A stretch of DNA of 64,000 bases. Origin: Deltaproteobacteria bacterium (lineage in GTDB: Bacteria > Myxococcota_A > Polyangia > GCA-2747355 > JADLHG01). Location of the stretch: NCBI GenBank assembly GCA_020848905.1, contig JADLHG010000005.1:253423-317422 (forward strand), read 5' to 3'. Both the position numbers and the translations under genes were made by a program. Shown piece by piece: positions 7,542 to 15,855 of this stretch. How positions within the stretch are numbered: position 1 is the stretch's first letter; each line of letters starts with the position of its first letter. A model generated the notes under the pieces. The model ran no database searches, was not told the origin of the DNA, and saw only the letters and a list, made by a program, of their open reading frames with translations.

Positions 7542-10500
7542 CTACGACCCGCTCTTCGCCGCCAGAATCAGCTTCGCCACGAGCGTCTTCAGGTTGGCGC
7601 TGTCGAAGGGCTTGTCGATGCGAAGATTGCCGGCGCCGGCCAGGTGCTCCGAGGCTCGGGGCGTGAAGGCGCCCCCCGTGACGAACACCATCTTCGCGGC
7701 CAGCGCGGGGCTTCGTTTGGCGAGCCATTGGTGCAGGTCCACGCCGGTCAACTCCGGCATCATGAGGTCGCACAGGATCAGATCGAACGAGTCGTCCTGT
7801 TCGAGGACAGCCTGGCCCTCGCTCCCCGAGGCGGCCGTGACCACCTCGTGCTCCCGGCCGAGGAGCCGCACCAGGCTCGCGCGAATGGCCGGCTCGTCGT
7901 CCACGACCAAGATCCGCCCGCGGACCACCGGAACCCGTGCCTTCTCGGCAACAGCCTGCTCGACCTGCGGATCTTCCTCGGCCGACCTCACCGGCAGGCG
8001 AATGAGAAAGCGGGTGCCCCGCCCCAGCTCACTCTCGACGTCGATCGTCCCCCCGAACTCGGTCACGATGTTGCGGCAGATGGCGAGCCCGAGGCCCGAG
8101 CCTTTGCCGATTCCCTTGGTGGTGAAGAAGGGGTCAAAGATGCGCGCGAGGTTCTCGGGAGGTATCCCCTTGCCCGTGTCTGCGACCTCGGCGCTGGCGA
8201 CGTCCCCCTCGCCCCAGGTGCGAACCGTGATGCGGTTGCGCTCCACGTTGCCCTCGTCGATAGCGTGCGTGGCGTTGATGAGCAGGTTGAGGAAGACCTG
8301 GGCCAGCCGGCCCTCCGAGGCCCAGACGGAAGGCGCCACGCCGTAGTCCTTGATCAGCACCGCTCGAAACTTGATCTCGTTGAAGGACATGTTGATCGCG
8401 GACTCGATGGGGTATCGGAGATCGATCTGCGACAGGTCCGTGTGCTCGACGCGCGAGAAGGTCCCCAGGCCCTTGACGATGCCTCCGATCCGGAGCGCGC
8501 CGGCGAGCGCTTCCTTGGCCCGATCGACGGCATCCTCCAGCTCGACCTGCTGGAGGGCGTCCGCCCCGTCCCCGGCGACCGCGGCGAAGGCAGCGTCGCC
8601 CACCTGCTCTCTCAAGGCGGTGCAGCAGCGTCGCGCTGCGTCGGCGACCTTCGGCAGGTCCTGCGCCAGGCTCTCGACGTTGTAGACCACGTAGGCGAGC
8701 GGATTGTTGATCTCGTGGGCTACGCCGGCCGCGAGCATGCCCATGCTCGCCAGACGATCCGCCTGGGCCACGCTCGCCTGCAGGTTTCGTTTCTCGGTTT
8801 CGTCGCGCACGGTGGCCTGCAGGAACGACCGCCCGTCGATGGCAACCCTCGTGAGCAGCACGGTGGCCGGGAACGCCTCCCCCGAGCGACGTCGGTGGGT
8901 CCAGTCGAAGGAGTGGGCTCCCTCGCGCATCGCCGTTTCGATCATCTCCTTCGCCTTCTCGCCGGAACGGCGGCCGTCCGGTTGCTGCTCCGGCGAGTAC
9001 TCCCACGGACTTCGCGACACGAAGTCCGACTCGTCGCGGGCACCGAACATCGCCATCGCGGCTGCGTTGCAGGAGTCGAAGTTCCAGCTGGGCGGGACCA
9101 GCGTCATGAGAGCGTCGCGCGAGCTCTCGAAGAGGGCCCGGTAGCGGTTCTCGGTGGCCCGCTGCGCCGCGTCGGCCCCGGTGCGCGCGAGCGCGATCCC
9201 GATGCTCGCCCCGAGCCCTTCGAGGAACGGGATCATCTCGGCCCTGAACTGGTCGCGCCGACTATCGGTGAGCTGCAGCAGTCCGACGAGTTCCCCACCG
9301 GCTCGGAGGGGGACGAGCGCCACCGATTCGTAGCCCTCGGCCGCATAGCGGACGCGCGCGGCCGCGAGGTCCTCGTCCGCGATCGCCCTGGCGAGTAGCT
9401 CCGCCGAGCTATTGCAGAAGAACGTCCCACCGTCGGCGAGACGAGACAGCTTCGAGCCTCTCCGCTCGAAGTCGTCGTCGGATTTCAGGCGCAGTTCGAC
9501 GGCTTCGAGGCCCATCCCCGTGCGGATCCGCTCGAGCACATCGCGAAGCGGGTCTGTGCCGGCCGCCTGGCGGTTCAGCAGATCGAGCACGTCGCGAGCC
9601 AGGCAGTCGCGCTCCTCTCTCCGTTTGCGCTCGGTGATGTCCTGGAGGTGCGTAAGGAAGTAGAGCGGTTGGCCGGCCCGGTCGCGCTGCAGGCCCGTGG
9701 CGACGCTGGTCCAGACCACGTGCCCAGCCTTCGCGAGGTAGCGCTTCTCCATCGTCCAGGTCTCACACTCCCCGGCGAGCAGGCTCCGCACACACTCGCG
9801 GCTCTCGGCAAGATCGTCGGGGTGGGTAATCGTGACGAACGAGATAGCCTGAAGCTCCCCGACCGAATAGCCGAGCATCTCACCGAACGCCCGGTTGACC
9901 CGCAGGAGCGTCCCGTCGGGCATGGTCATGCACTTGCCGATGGGCGCGTTGTCGAAGAAGGTCCTGAAACGCTCTTCGGCCTGCCGGAGCTCCCTTTCCG
10001 CGTTGCGCTCGTCCGTCTGGTCGCGAAAGACGAGCACGACGCCGATGATCGATCCCTCGTCGTCGCGGATGGGCGCGCCGCTGTCGGCGATGGGGCGTTC
10101 GTTTCCATTCCTCTCGACGAGCAGGGTGTGGTTGGCCAGCCCGACCACGCCGCCCTCGCGCAGTACCCGCGTCACGGGGCTCTCCACCTCGGCGCGCGTC
10201 TCTTCGTTCACGATGTGGAACACGTCGCGGAGCAGCTCGCCGCGAGCCTGGGCGGAGCTCCAGCCGGTGAGCCGCTCCGCCTCCGGGTTCATGCGCACGA
10301 CTCGCCCGGCCTCGTCGGTGGCGATCACTGCGTCACCGATACTCTGCAGTGTGATGTCCAGACCCTTCTCGCTGGCGGCGAGGTCGGTCAGCGCCCGGCC
10401 ACGCTCGAGCTCGACGCGGATGACCGCCGCGGCCGCCCACCAGGCCAGGCTCGCGAGGCACGCAACGTTCGCGACGGTGAAGAGGGCGAGACCGAAGTCG

Positions 10501-11510
10501 GTTTCGTACAGACCCCCGCGTTGCCCCAGGAGGTGGAGCCAGCCGAGCGCGATGGGGAGGACCACCACGGCCGGCAGCACGCGGCGGGCGAATCGGGCAC
10601 CGTCGGCCTCTGCGAGTAGTGGGCCGACCAGCCCCGCCCCGGGTCGCGCCAGCAAGATGCCGACGGACAGCAGGAGGAGCCCGAGGACAGTGTGCGGGGC
10701 GACCCAGGTATTGCCGCCTATCGCGTACAGCGCCGGGACTCGATACAGGTAACCAACCCCGGCGACGAGCGCCACGAGGGCGGAGAGCAGCGCGAGCCAT
10801 TGCGCGGGACGCTTCCCCCTCGGTGTGGTGAGGTCGAGCGTCAGGAGGGCCACACCCAGGAGAACGAGTTCCGCGGCCGTGGCGGGCGCCATGCGCCCCG
10901 GAGCGGAGGTGCCGACGCGGGTGGTATCGCGGAAGAGCAGCTCGTCGAGCCCGAGGTCCCGCCCGAGGAGATACTCCGCGAGAGTGCCCAACCCCACCGT
11001 GATTACCGCGGCCGCGCAGAGGTGTGCGGCGAGGGTCTGGCCGCGGCCAGCCCTGCTCGGCTGTCCCTTGCCGCGACTCTCGCCGCGACTCTCCCGGGTT
11101 GATTGGCCCCCGCGACTCTCCCGGGTTGATTGGCCCGATTGGCCCTTCAACCAAAGCGCCGTGCCGGCGAGGACGAAACACACGGCGGCGTTCGCCTTCA
11201 TGCTGACGAAGGACGGATGGAGGCTCTTGAGCGCCGCAACCCCGGAGACCCATCCCAGGAGGACCAGCGTGCCAATGGCGACGACCGCGAGGGCGCACCC
11301 GCGAGCCACCTGCGCGCCCGTCGCGGCGAGGCGAGACCCCGGCTGTCCGGCGACATTCGAAGCCCCGTACAGCGCAACCCGGGCTCGCCGGAGCTCGAAC
11401 TCCAGCTCCAGGACGCGGCGCCGCAGGGCCCGCTCCTCCGAGGGAGCCTCCGGAGAGGCCTCGAGGATCTCGGTCAAAGCACACCTTCGTTCGGGGCCCG
11501 AGGCCGTCAC
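7542..11510 (-). CDS. Hybrid sensor histidine kinase: membrane region, PAS-PAS-GAF-PAS, kinase, receiver
   Basis: About 1,322 residues from the GTG at 11510; a TTG at 11477 with AAGGTG upstream is an equally good start, because the first codons lie inside REP-like repeats. Order: short coiled coil (20-48), multi-helix membrane region (65-365), PAS (385-500), PAS (510-630), GAF-like (645-775), PAS (790-905), HisKA with phospho-acceptor His932 in A-H-E-I-N-N-P, HATPase with D-T-G-K-G-I-P and G-x-G-L-G-L (1040-1175), and a C-terminal receiver with D-D at 1204 and phospho-Asp1248. A loop after the second helix (124-157) is a low-complexity G-Q-S-T-R-E-S-R-G repeat encoded by REP-related DNA. No adjacent regulator or effector gene; phosphotransfer may end in its own receiver or pass to an unlinked partner. 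Confidence 0.9.
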   Translation of the reverse strand: MTASGPERRCALTEILEASPEAPSEERALRRRVLELEFELRRARVALYGASNVAGQPGSRLAATGAQVARGCALAVVAIGTLVLLGWVSGVAALKSLHPSFVSMKANAAVCFVLAGTALWLKGQSGQSTRESRGGQSTRESRGESRGKGQPSRAGRGQTLAAHLCAAAVITVGLGTLAEYLLGRDLGLDELLFRDTTRVGTSAPGRMAPATAAELVLLGVALLTLDLTTPRGKRPAQWLALLSALVALVAGVGYLYRVPALYAIGGNTWVAPHTVLGLLLLSVGILLARPGAGLVGPLLAEADGARFARRVLPAVVVLPIALGWLHLLGQRGGLYETDFGLALFTVANVACLASLAWWAAAAVIRVELERGRALTDLAASEKGLDITLQSIGDAVIATDEAGRVVRMNPEAERLTGWSSAQARGELLRDVFHIVNEETRAEVESPVTRVLREGGVVGLANHTLLVERNGNERPIADSGAPIRDDEGSIIGVVLVFRDQTDERNAERELRQAEERFRTFFDNAPIGKCMTMPDGTLLRVNRAFGEMLGYSVGELQAISFVTITHPDDLAESRECVRSLLAGECETWTMEKRYLAKAGHVVWTSVATGLQRDRAGQPLYFLTHLQDITERKRREERDCLARDVLDLLNRQAAGTDPLRDVLERIRTGMGLEAVELRLKSDDDFERRGSKLSRLADGGTFFCNSSAELLARAIADEDLAAARVRYAAEGYESVALVPLRAGGELVGLLQLTDSRRDQFRAEMIPFLEGLGASIGIALARTGADAAQRATENRYRALFESSRDALMTLVPPSWNFDSCNAAAMAMFGARDESDFVSRSPWEYSPEQQPDGRRSGEKAKEMIETAMREGAHSFDWTHRRRSGEAFPATVLLTRVAIDGRSFLQATVRDETEKRNLQASVAQADRLASMGMLAAGVAHEINNPLAYVVYNVESLAQDLPKVADAARRCCTALREQVGDAAFAAVAGDGADALQQVELEDAVDRAKEALAGALRIGGIVKGLGTFSRVEHTDLSQIDLRYPIESAINMSFNEIKFRAVLIKDYGVAPSVWASEGRLAQVFLNLLINATHAIDEGNVERNRITVRTWGEGDVASAEVADTGKGIPPENLARIFDPFFTTKGIGKGSGLGLAICRNIVTEFGGTIDVESELGRGTRFLIRLPVRSAEEDPQVEQAVAEKARVPVVRGRILVVDDEPAIRASLVRLLGREHEVVTAASGSEGQAVLEQDDSFDLILCDLMMPELTGVDLHQWLAKRSPALAAKMVFVTGGAFTPRASEHLAGAGNLRIDKPFDSANLKTLVAKLILAAKSGS
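11080..11145. repeat. REP-related tandem repeat inside the sensor kinase gene
   Basis: Two units containing CCCGGGTTGATTGGCCC (core GGGTTGATT at 11096-11104 and 11123-11131), each preceded by CCGCGACTCT, 27 bp apart. The core CCNGGGTTGATT differs by one base from the arrays around the transposase gene. It encodes the low-complexity loop between membrane helices, in frame. Confidence 0.65.
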
Positions 11511-11655
11511 ACCGGGCCCGAGGCCGTCACACCGGGGTTGATTCCCGTCTCCGAGGCCGTCACACCGGGGTTGATTCCCGTCTCACCGCACCGGGTGTCT
11601 CACCGCACCGGGGTTGATTCCCCGCCGTCACCGCACCGGGGTTGATTCTGGTCCG
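11497..11655. repeat. REP-like array, left flank of the RAYT gene
   Basis: Four copies of CACCGGGGTTGATT (cores at 11534, 11567, 11610 and 11638) plus degenerate copies (CACCGGGCCC, CACCGGGTGT). The third copy forms CGGGG-TTGATT-CCCCG, a small hairpin. Orientation is opposite to the array on the other side of the transposase gene. Confidence 0.75.
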
Positions 11656-11825
11656 GATGGCGCCATCACGCGGCCGCGGCCGCCAGCTCGCCGCGCAAGA
11701 ACCCGGTGGAGATGATCATCGACGGGTGGCCGTGCGCATTTAGCCACCACCCCACCTGATGGGGGGTCGTGGAAGGACGTGCTTTCCGCCTTGATTGCCG
11801 TGCCGGCGCTCTTTCGCCGCGTCGC
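11656..11825. other. Spacer between left REP array and RAYT gene
   Basis: About 170 bases with no convincing gene. A minus-strand frame ending at 11666 is open but its upstream part is only a shadow of the transposase gene. Confidence 0.3.
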
Positions 11826-12728
11826 CTACCCGGTATCGGCCACCAGGACGTTGTGGAGTCTGCGCATGGCGTAGGTGCCAGGAGGGAAGATGACCTCGCG
11901 AAGACCGTGCCGGAATCGCTCGAACGCATCGCGATAGGCTTCGACGAATTGTCTGAAGCGCCGTAGGGCCTGGATGCGATGCAACCGGTCCTTGGCGGCA
12001 ACACGCGGCGCGAGGGTGCGGCGAGCCTCCAGGGTCCTTGGACTGTCGCTCGGGCGCTGTGCGAGCACGGCCTTGACACCGAGTGGGGCTCGTCCCGCGA
12101 GTGCCTGTCCTCGACGCCCTTCAGTCTCGCGCACGCGCACTAGGTCCTGCACGCGTTCGACGAGCTGCGCGTTGCCCAACTCCGGGTAGACGCCCGGACG
12201 GTGATACCTGAGACGCAGGCTCGCCGGTACCGTGCCGTCGCACCGAAAGAAGACCGTTGGACGGCGAATCACGCAGGTGGTCCCTGCCACGTCACGAGGG
12301 GAGCTACGCAGTCCGGGCCAGTCGCGTCCGTGATGCACGAGGCCGGCGAGAACCGGGTTGGCCAGGCAATAGGCAATCTTGTCGAGGACGTCCGCGTCAT
12401 CTTCCAGGCGCACTGCACTCGGTGGCTCGCAAGACCAGAGGTTCTCCCATCGGCCATAGGAGGCGTTGACGCACTTGGCGATGTAGACGTGCGCGATGCG
12501 CATGAATTCGGGGAGCTGCCCCTCGGGGTCGGTGACCACGACGTGCAAGTGATTGGACAGCACGCAGACCGCATGCAAACGCACGCCGGTTAGCTCCGAG
12601 GCCCAGGCGAGGCAGAAGGCAACAACTTGGGTCGTGGACTGGCAGGGCTTGAGCCAGAACTGCCGCTGCGTGCAGCGGCGGGTGATCAGGTAGATGCTGC
12701 CTGGTAGTACTTGTCGAGGGACGGACAT
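11826..12728 (-). CDS. REP-associated tyrosine transposase (RAYT, Y1/HUH family)
   Basis: A 300-residue single-stranded-DNA transposase-like protein. The N-terminus (PGSIYLITRRC) and the S-N-H-L-H-V-V-V motif near residue 60 give the H-x-H metal site of the HUH family; candidate catalytic tyrosines are Y81 in the H-V-Y-I-A-K segment and others nearby. The C-terminal region ends P-P-G-T-Y-A-M-R-R-L-H-N-V. RAYTs are single-copy, usually domesticated, and are thought to recognise and spread REP hairpins. Arrays of REP-like repeats lie on both sides in inverted orientation, as expected of a REPtron. No terminal inverted repeats or target duplications of an ordinary IS were seen. Confidence 0.85.
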   Translation of the reverse strand: MSVPRQVLPGSIYLITRRCTQRQFWLKPCQSTTQVVAFCLAWASELTGVRLHAVCVLSNHLHVVVTDPEGQLPEFMRIAHVYIAKCVNASYGRWENLWSCEPPSAVRLEDDADVLDKIAYCLANPVLAGLVHHGRDWPGLRSSPRDVAGTTCVIRRPTVFFRCDGTVPASLRLRYHRPGVYPELGNAQLVERVQDLVRVRETEGRRGQALAGRAPLGVKAVLAQRPSDSPRTLEARRTLAPRVAAKDRLHRIQALRRFRQFVEAYRDAFERFRHGLREVIFPPGTYAMRRLHNVLVADTG

Positions 12729-12766
12729 GCTCCCGTTCTCGACGCGGTACCGCGTTCGTTGCGGCG

Positions 12767-12852
12767 TATCTGCGGCGAATCAACCCCGGTGCGGCGAATC
12801 GAATCAACCCCGGTGCGGCGAATCGGGAATCAACCCCGGTGCGGCGAATCGG
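12767..12852. repeat. REP-like array, right flank of the RAYT gene
   Basis: Three copies of GAATCAACCCCGGTGCGGCG (AATCAACCCC cores at 12778, 12802 and 12828), the reverse complement of the core in the left array. Units are 24-26 bp apart. The array ends 13 bases before the stop codon of the next gene. Confidence 0.75.
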
Positions 12853-12864
12853 ATCTCGAAGCGG

Positions 12865-14460
12865 CTAGAAGTACGCGCTGAAGTCTGAGGGCACACACTG
12901 CGTGGTGCTCTTCACGGGAAGGCACGAGTAACCGGTCGGACACTTCTTGCCGCTGCACGGCGCGCCGCAGAACGTCTCCATCGAGTTCGTGACGATGCAC
13001 AGGCCGCCCGGCTTGCATTCCGGTTTCTGCGGGTTGCAGTAATCGCCGAGGCCACCGCTGCTCGGCGGACAGACCTGCCCCTGACCTCCCTCGGGGACGA
13101 TGCAGTCCGGTCGCTCGCAGCAGACCGGATTGAAGTAGAAGTGGTAGCAAGCGCACGTCGTGTTGGGCCGCCGTCCGTCGGAAAGCTCCTGGCAGTCGAG
13201 CATGACCTTTCCGTTCACGACCTTCGTGGGCCAGGTCCCGTCGGGCTTACAGGTGACCTGACCCCACCCGCAATACTGGAGCCCGTCGCACCACATGCGC
13301 TGCGCGGGGACGCAGCGGTCTCCGGGCTTCGGCGTAGCGCCAGGAACGGGTGTAGGCGACGTCTTCCACTCGCAGCGCGTTCCACCGAACTCGCTCCCCA
13401 CGGTGCAGACCCAGGAACCGCCTCCCGGCACCGTGCCGGTAGAGGGGCTGCCGCTCGGCGCGGCCGGCGTACCGCCCGTACCGGGCGCGGGCGGAGTCCC
13501 GCCCGTCTGCTTCGGTCGGGTGCAGCGATAGGTCCCCGGCTCGCTCGCTAGCGGCGCACAGGTCCACCCCCCACCTCCGGGAGGCGTTCCCCCGGGCGGC
13601 ACCGTGCCCACGCAGACCACCACCGTGGCGCCGCCAACGAGCGCCTCGTGACACTTCCAGCCCGAGCCCCCCGACGGGAGCCCACCGTTGTCGTCCGTCT
13701 TCTGGCAGACCAGGCCCTCCCCGCTGACGGTGCACTTCCACGTTCCGCCACCGCTCGGCGGAGGCTGACTCCCCGACGGAGGCTGACTCCCCGACGGTGG
13801 CTGACTCCCCGACGGAGGCTGACTCCCCGACGGTGGCTGACTCCCCGACGGTGGCTGGCTCCCCGACGGTGGCTGGCTCCCCGACGGTGGCTGGCTCCCC
13901 GACGGTGGCTGCGTCGCTTCACAGGTCAGCTGCGCGGGCCCCGCCACGCACGTCCACGCCGCCAGGCCGCCCGGCTTGTTGCTCGGGTTGGGCGGAAAGG
14001 TCGCCGTGCAGCGGACCTGTCCGCCGCTCCGCACGCAGGTCCACGAGGCTCCGCCCGACGAGGAACCCCCGCCAGAGCTCCCACCCGTGCCCGCCGGAAG
14101 CGCCTGTCCCGTATCTGCTGTCGTGCACACGTAGCTGGAGTTCGTCCACTGACACGTCCATCCCCCGGTGCCCGCGTCGCCGGGCGGCGTCGGCAACGGC
14201 TGGCTGCACTTGCTCTGGTTCAAGTTGCAGTTCCACAGATTGCGGCAGGTACACACCACACCGCGATCCGGGCTCCCGGTGCAGGTGAGCTCGGACGCAG
14301 GGCAACAGGCCACCGGGTCAGTACACGCGCCAAACGCATCGCCCCCGGCGCCGGTACCCGGAGATTCGGTGAATGGAGGAGCCTGCCCTGTACACGCCTG
14401 AAGGGCGAGCACGAGTGACGGGCCGATCAGCCCTGCCACGGTCCATCCGCGCCGTTGCAT
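12865..14460 (-). CDS. Secreted lipoprotein with seven Trp-x-Cys repeat modules and a variable QPPSGS tract
   Basis: A 531-residue protein with a type II signal peptide ending L-A-L-Q-A-C. After a short Cys-rich region it has seven modules of the form W-[TKV]-C, 7-13 residues, then C, starting about residues 98, 139, 169, 242, 269, 302 and 351; each probably forms one disulfide. Between modules three and four lies a tract of eight QPPSGS units. The C-terminal quarter is another Cys-rich domain. Start ATG at 14460 has an AGGAGG Shine-Dalgarno. A near-perfect sigma-54 promoter lies 39-54 bases upstream of the start. No family recognised; a surface or adhesive role is possible but not shown. Confidence 0.75.
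   Translation of the reverse strand: MQRRGWTVAGLIGPSLVLALQACTGQAPPFTESPGTGAGGDAFGACTDPVACCPASELTCTGSPDRGVVCTCRNLWNCNLNQSKCSQPLPTPPGDAGTGGWTCQWTNSSYVCTTADTGQALPAGTGGSSGGGSSSGGASWTCVRSGGQVRCTATFPPNPSNKPGGLAAWTCVAGPAQLTCEATQPPSGSQPPSGSQPPSGSQPPSGSQPPSGSQPPSGSQPPSGSQPPSGSQPPPSGGGTWKCTVSGEGLVCQKTDDNGGLPSGGSGWKCHEALVGGATVVVCVGTVPPGGTPPGGGGWTCAPLASEPGTYRCTRPKQTGGTPPAPGTGGTPAAPSGSPSTGTVPGGGSWVCTVGSEFGGTRCEWKTSPTPVPGATPKPGDRCVPAQRMWCDGLQYCGWGQVTCKPDGTWPTKVVNGKVMLDCQELSDGRRPNTTCACYHFYFNPVCCERPDCIVPEGGQGQVCPPSSGGLGDYCNPQKPECKPGGLCIVTNSMETFCGAPCSGKKCPTGYSCLPVKSTTQCVPSDFSAYF
13763..13906. repeat. 18-bp tandem repeat (8 copies) coding for QPPSGS
   Basis: Unit GGCTGACTCCCCGACGG[AT] on the plus strand, eight in-frame copies with a few point differences (GACT/GGCT). 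Because the unit is a multiple of three, copy-number change would alter the length of the lipoprotein linker without breaking the frame. Confidence 0.9.
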
Positions 14461-14498
14461 CCTCGTCCTCCTTTTTGGGGGCTCCGGCTCCGTCTAGG

Positions 14499-14514
14499 GG
14501 CAAGATGGGTGCCA
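14499..14514 (-). promoter_or_regulatory. Sigma-54-type promoter of the Trp-x-Cys lipoprotein gene
   Basis: On the minus strand TGGCACCCATCTTGCC: TGGCAC and TTGC intact with the required spacing. The predicted start of transcription is about 28 bases before the ATG and the AGGAGG lies inside the leader. Confidence 0.65.
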
Positions 14515-14924
14515 CGCCCCCCTCCGCTGCAGCGTCCGATCCGGGGGCCCAAACTCCGCAGGATGCGAGCGGACCTGCAACGCGCGGGGGTGCTACGCGC
14601 TCCAGACGAGCCGCCCACGCAGCCTGGGGGTCTCGTCCCCTCTGCGGAGGCTCCCCCAGCAGGAAAGTTGCCCCGCCTGTCGAGCCGGCCGGTGCGCCTC
14701 GGCGCCCTTCGCGCACCGCGCTCTCCATCGGGAATCGGCTCCGAGGCGGCGCCTGCCCTCGTCGCGCCGCACGCCGCTCGCTCACGCGACAAGGGAGGTG
14801 AACGGGGTGGGGATCTGCGCACCAGGCTGGGGGCGACGCCCTCGGTTCGCGCGCCGATCCCGGGATCGACGAACGCGGCACCCTGGGTCCCCGCTTGGCA
14901 GCGCGTGCCGCTGTGCGAGCGCAG
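14515..14924. other. Intergenic stretch without a supported gene
   Basis: Open frames here are short, Arg/Pro-rich and have no signal or domain. Nothing else was recognised. Confidence 0.35.
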
Positions 14925-15003
14925 CTAGTCTGCGTCGAGCACGCGGCCACCGCCACGAGCACGTTGTGGAGCCTGCGCAGGGCGTTCGCGTCCGCGGCAG
15001 GTC
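14925..15003 (-). pseudogene. 3-prime remnant of a second RAYT-like gene
   Basis: Read on the minus strand, one frame encodes A-L-R-R-L-H-N-V-L-V-A, matching ten of eleven residues of the C-terminus of the intact RAYT (A-M-R-R-L-H-N-V-L-V-A), and 28 of 32 bases agree. The upstream frame holds no more of the transposase. It is probably a decayed copy of which only the last ~30 codons survive. The match is short, so chance or a shared sub-motif is not excluded. Confidence 0.45.
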
Positions 15004-15005
15004 GA

Positions 15006-15034
15006 TTGACGAGGTTGGCGGCCTCGCGTACAAG
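15006..15034 (+). promoter_or_regulatory. Candidate sigma-70 promoter of the SDR gene
   Basis: TTGACG, 17-bp spacer, TACAAG, ending 29 bases before the ATG at 15064. The -35 is good, the -10 weak. Confidence 0.4.
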
Positions 15035-15063
15035 ACCGCAGCGAGGGCGGAGGAGCGTCGATC

Positions 15064-15855
15064 ATGGACCTGGGATTGAACGGCAAGGTTGCGCTCGTGG
15101 CTGCGTCGAGCCGCGGACTCGGCAAGGCCATCGCCACCACACTCGGTCGGGAAGGGGCGCGGCTGTGCCTGTGTGCGCGAGACCCCGACACCCTCGAGGC
15201 CACCGCAGATCGACTCTGCCAGGACACCGGCGCCGAGGTCTGCACCATCTCCCTAGACCTCGCCGACCGGGAGGCGCCGCGGCGCTTCGTCGAGGCGGCG
15301 CTCGAATTCGCGGGCGGCATCGACATCCTCGTCACGAACACGGGGGGCCCCCCGATGGGCACCCTCGCGGAGCTCTCCGACGAGCAGTGGCATCGCGCCG
15401 GGGAACAGGTGCTCCTGAGCGCAGCGCGCCTGATCCGCGAGGCGGTGCCGCACATGGAGCGGCGCGGCGGAGGGCGCATCGTGAACGTGACCAGCATCGC
15501 CGTGAAGGAGCCGATCGCCGGGCTCCTCCTGAGCAACGCCTATCGCGCCGCGGTGGTCGGCATGGCCAAGACGCTCGCGACCGAGCTCGCGCCCAAGAAC
15601 ATCCTCGTGAACAACGTCTGCCCCGGGCGCATCGCCACCGACCGCATCTTGCAGCTCGACGCCGCCCGCGCCGAGCGCACGGGCGCCTCGGTGGATCAGA
15701 TCCGCGCCGAGTCGCTGCGCAAGATCCCCCTCGGGCGCTACGGCCAGCCGAGCGAGCTGGCCGCGCTCGTGGCCTTCCTCTGCTCGACGCAGGCGAGCTA
15801 CGTCACGGGGGCGACGATCCAGTGCGACGGGGGGATGTTCAGCGGGTTGATGTAG
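15064..15855 (+). CDS. Short-chain dehydrogenase/reductase with atypical active site
   Basis: A 263-residue Rossmann-fold protein of FabG-like size. The dinucleotide site A-S-S-R-G-L-G-K is at residues 14-21 and the usual N-N-A-G is N-T-G-G-P-P. Catalytic Ser is present in the V-T-S-I-A segment (about 143). At the Y-x-x-x-K position the sequence is Y-R-A-A-V, so tyrosine stays but the catalytic lysine is replaced by valine. This matches an SDR subgroup with R-A-A-V-V-G at this place; its reaction is uncertain. The ATG at 15064 starts the conserved G-K-V-A-L-V strand. Its 3-prime end overlaps the convergent secreted-protein gene by 17 bases. Confidence 0.85.
   Translation: MDLGLNGKVALVAASSRGLGKAIATTLGREGARLCLCARDPDTLEATADRLCQDTGAEVCTISLDLADREAPRRFVEAALEFAGGIDILVTNTGGPPMGTLAELSDEQWHRAGEQVLLSAARLIREAVPHMERRGGGRIVNVTSIAVKEPIAGLLLSNAYRAAVVGMAKTLATELAPKNILVNNVCPGRIATDRILQLDAARAERTGASVDQIRAESLRKIPLGRYGQPSELAALVAFLCSTQASYVTGATIQCDGGMFSGLM

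Noticed and set aside
11497-12852. CRISPR array
   Set aside because: Repeats are short, unevenly spaced, in both orientations around one gene, with no unique spacers of constant length and no cas genes.
13763-13906. CRISPR or mobile repeat
   Set aside because: It is a gapless in-frame coding repeat without spacers.
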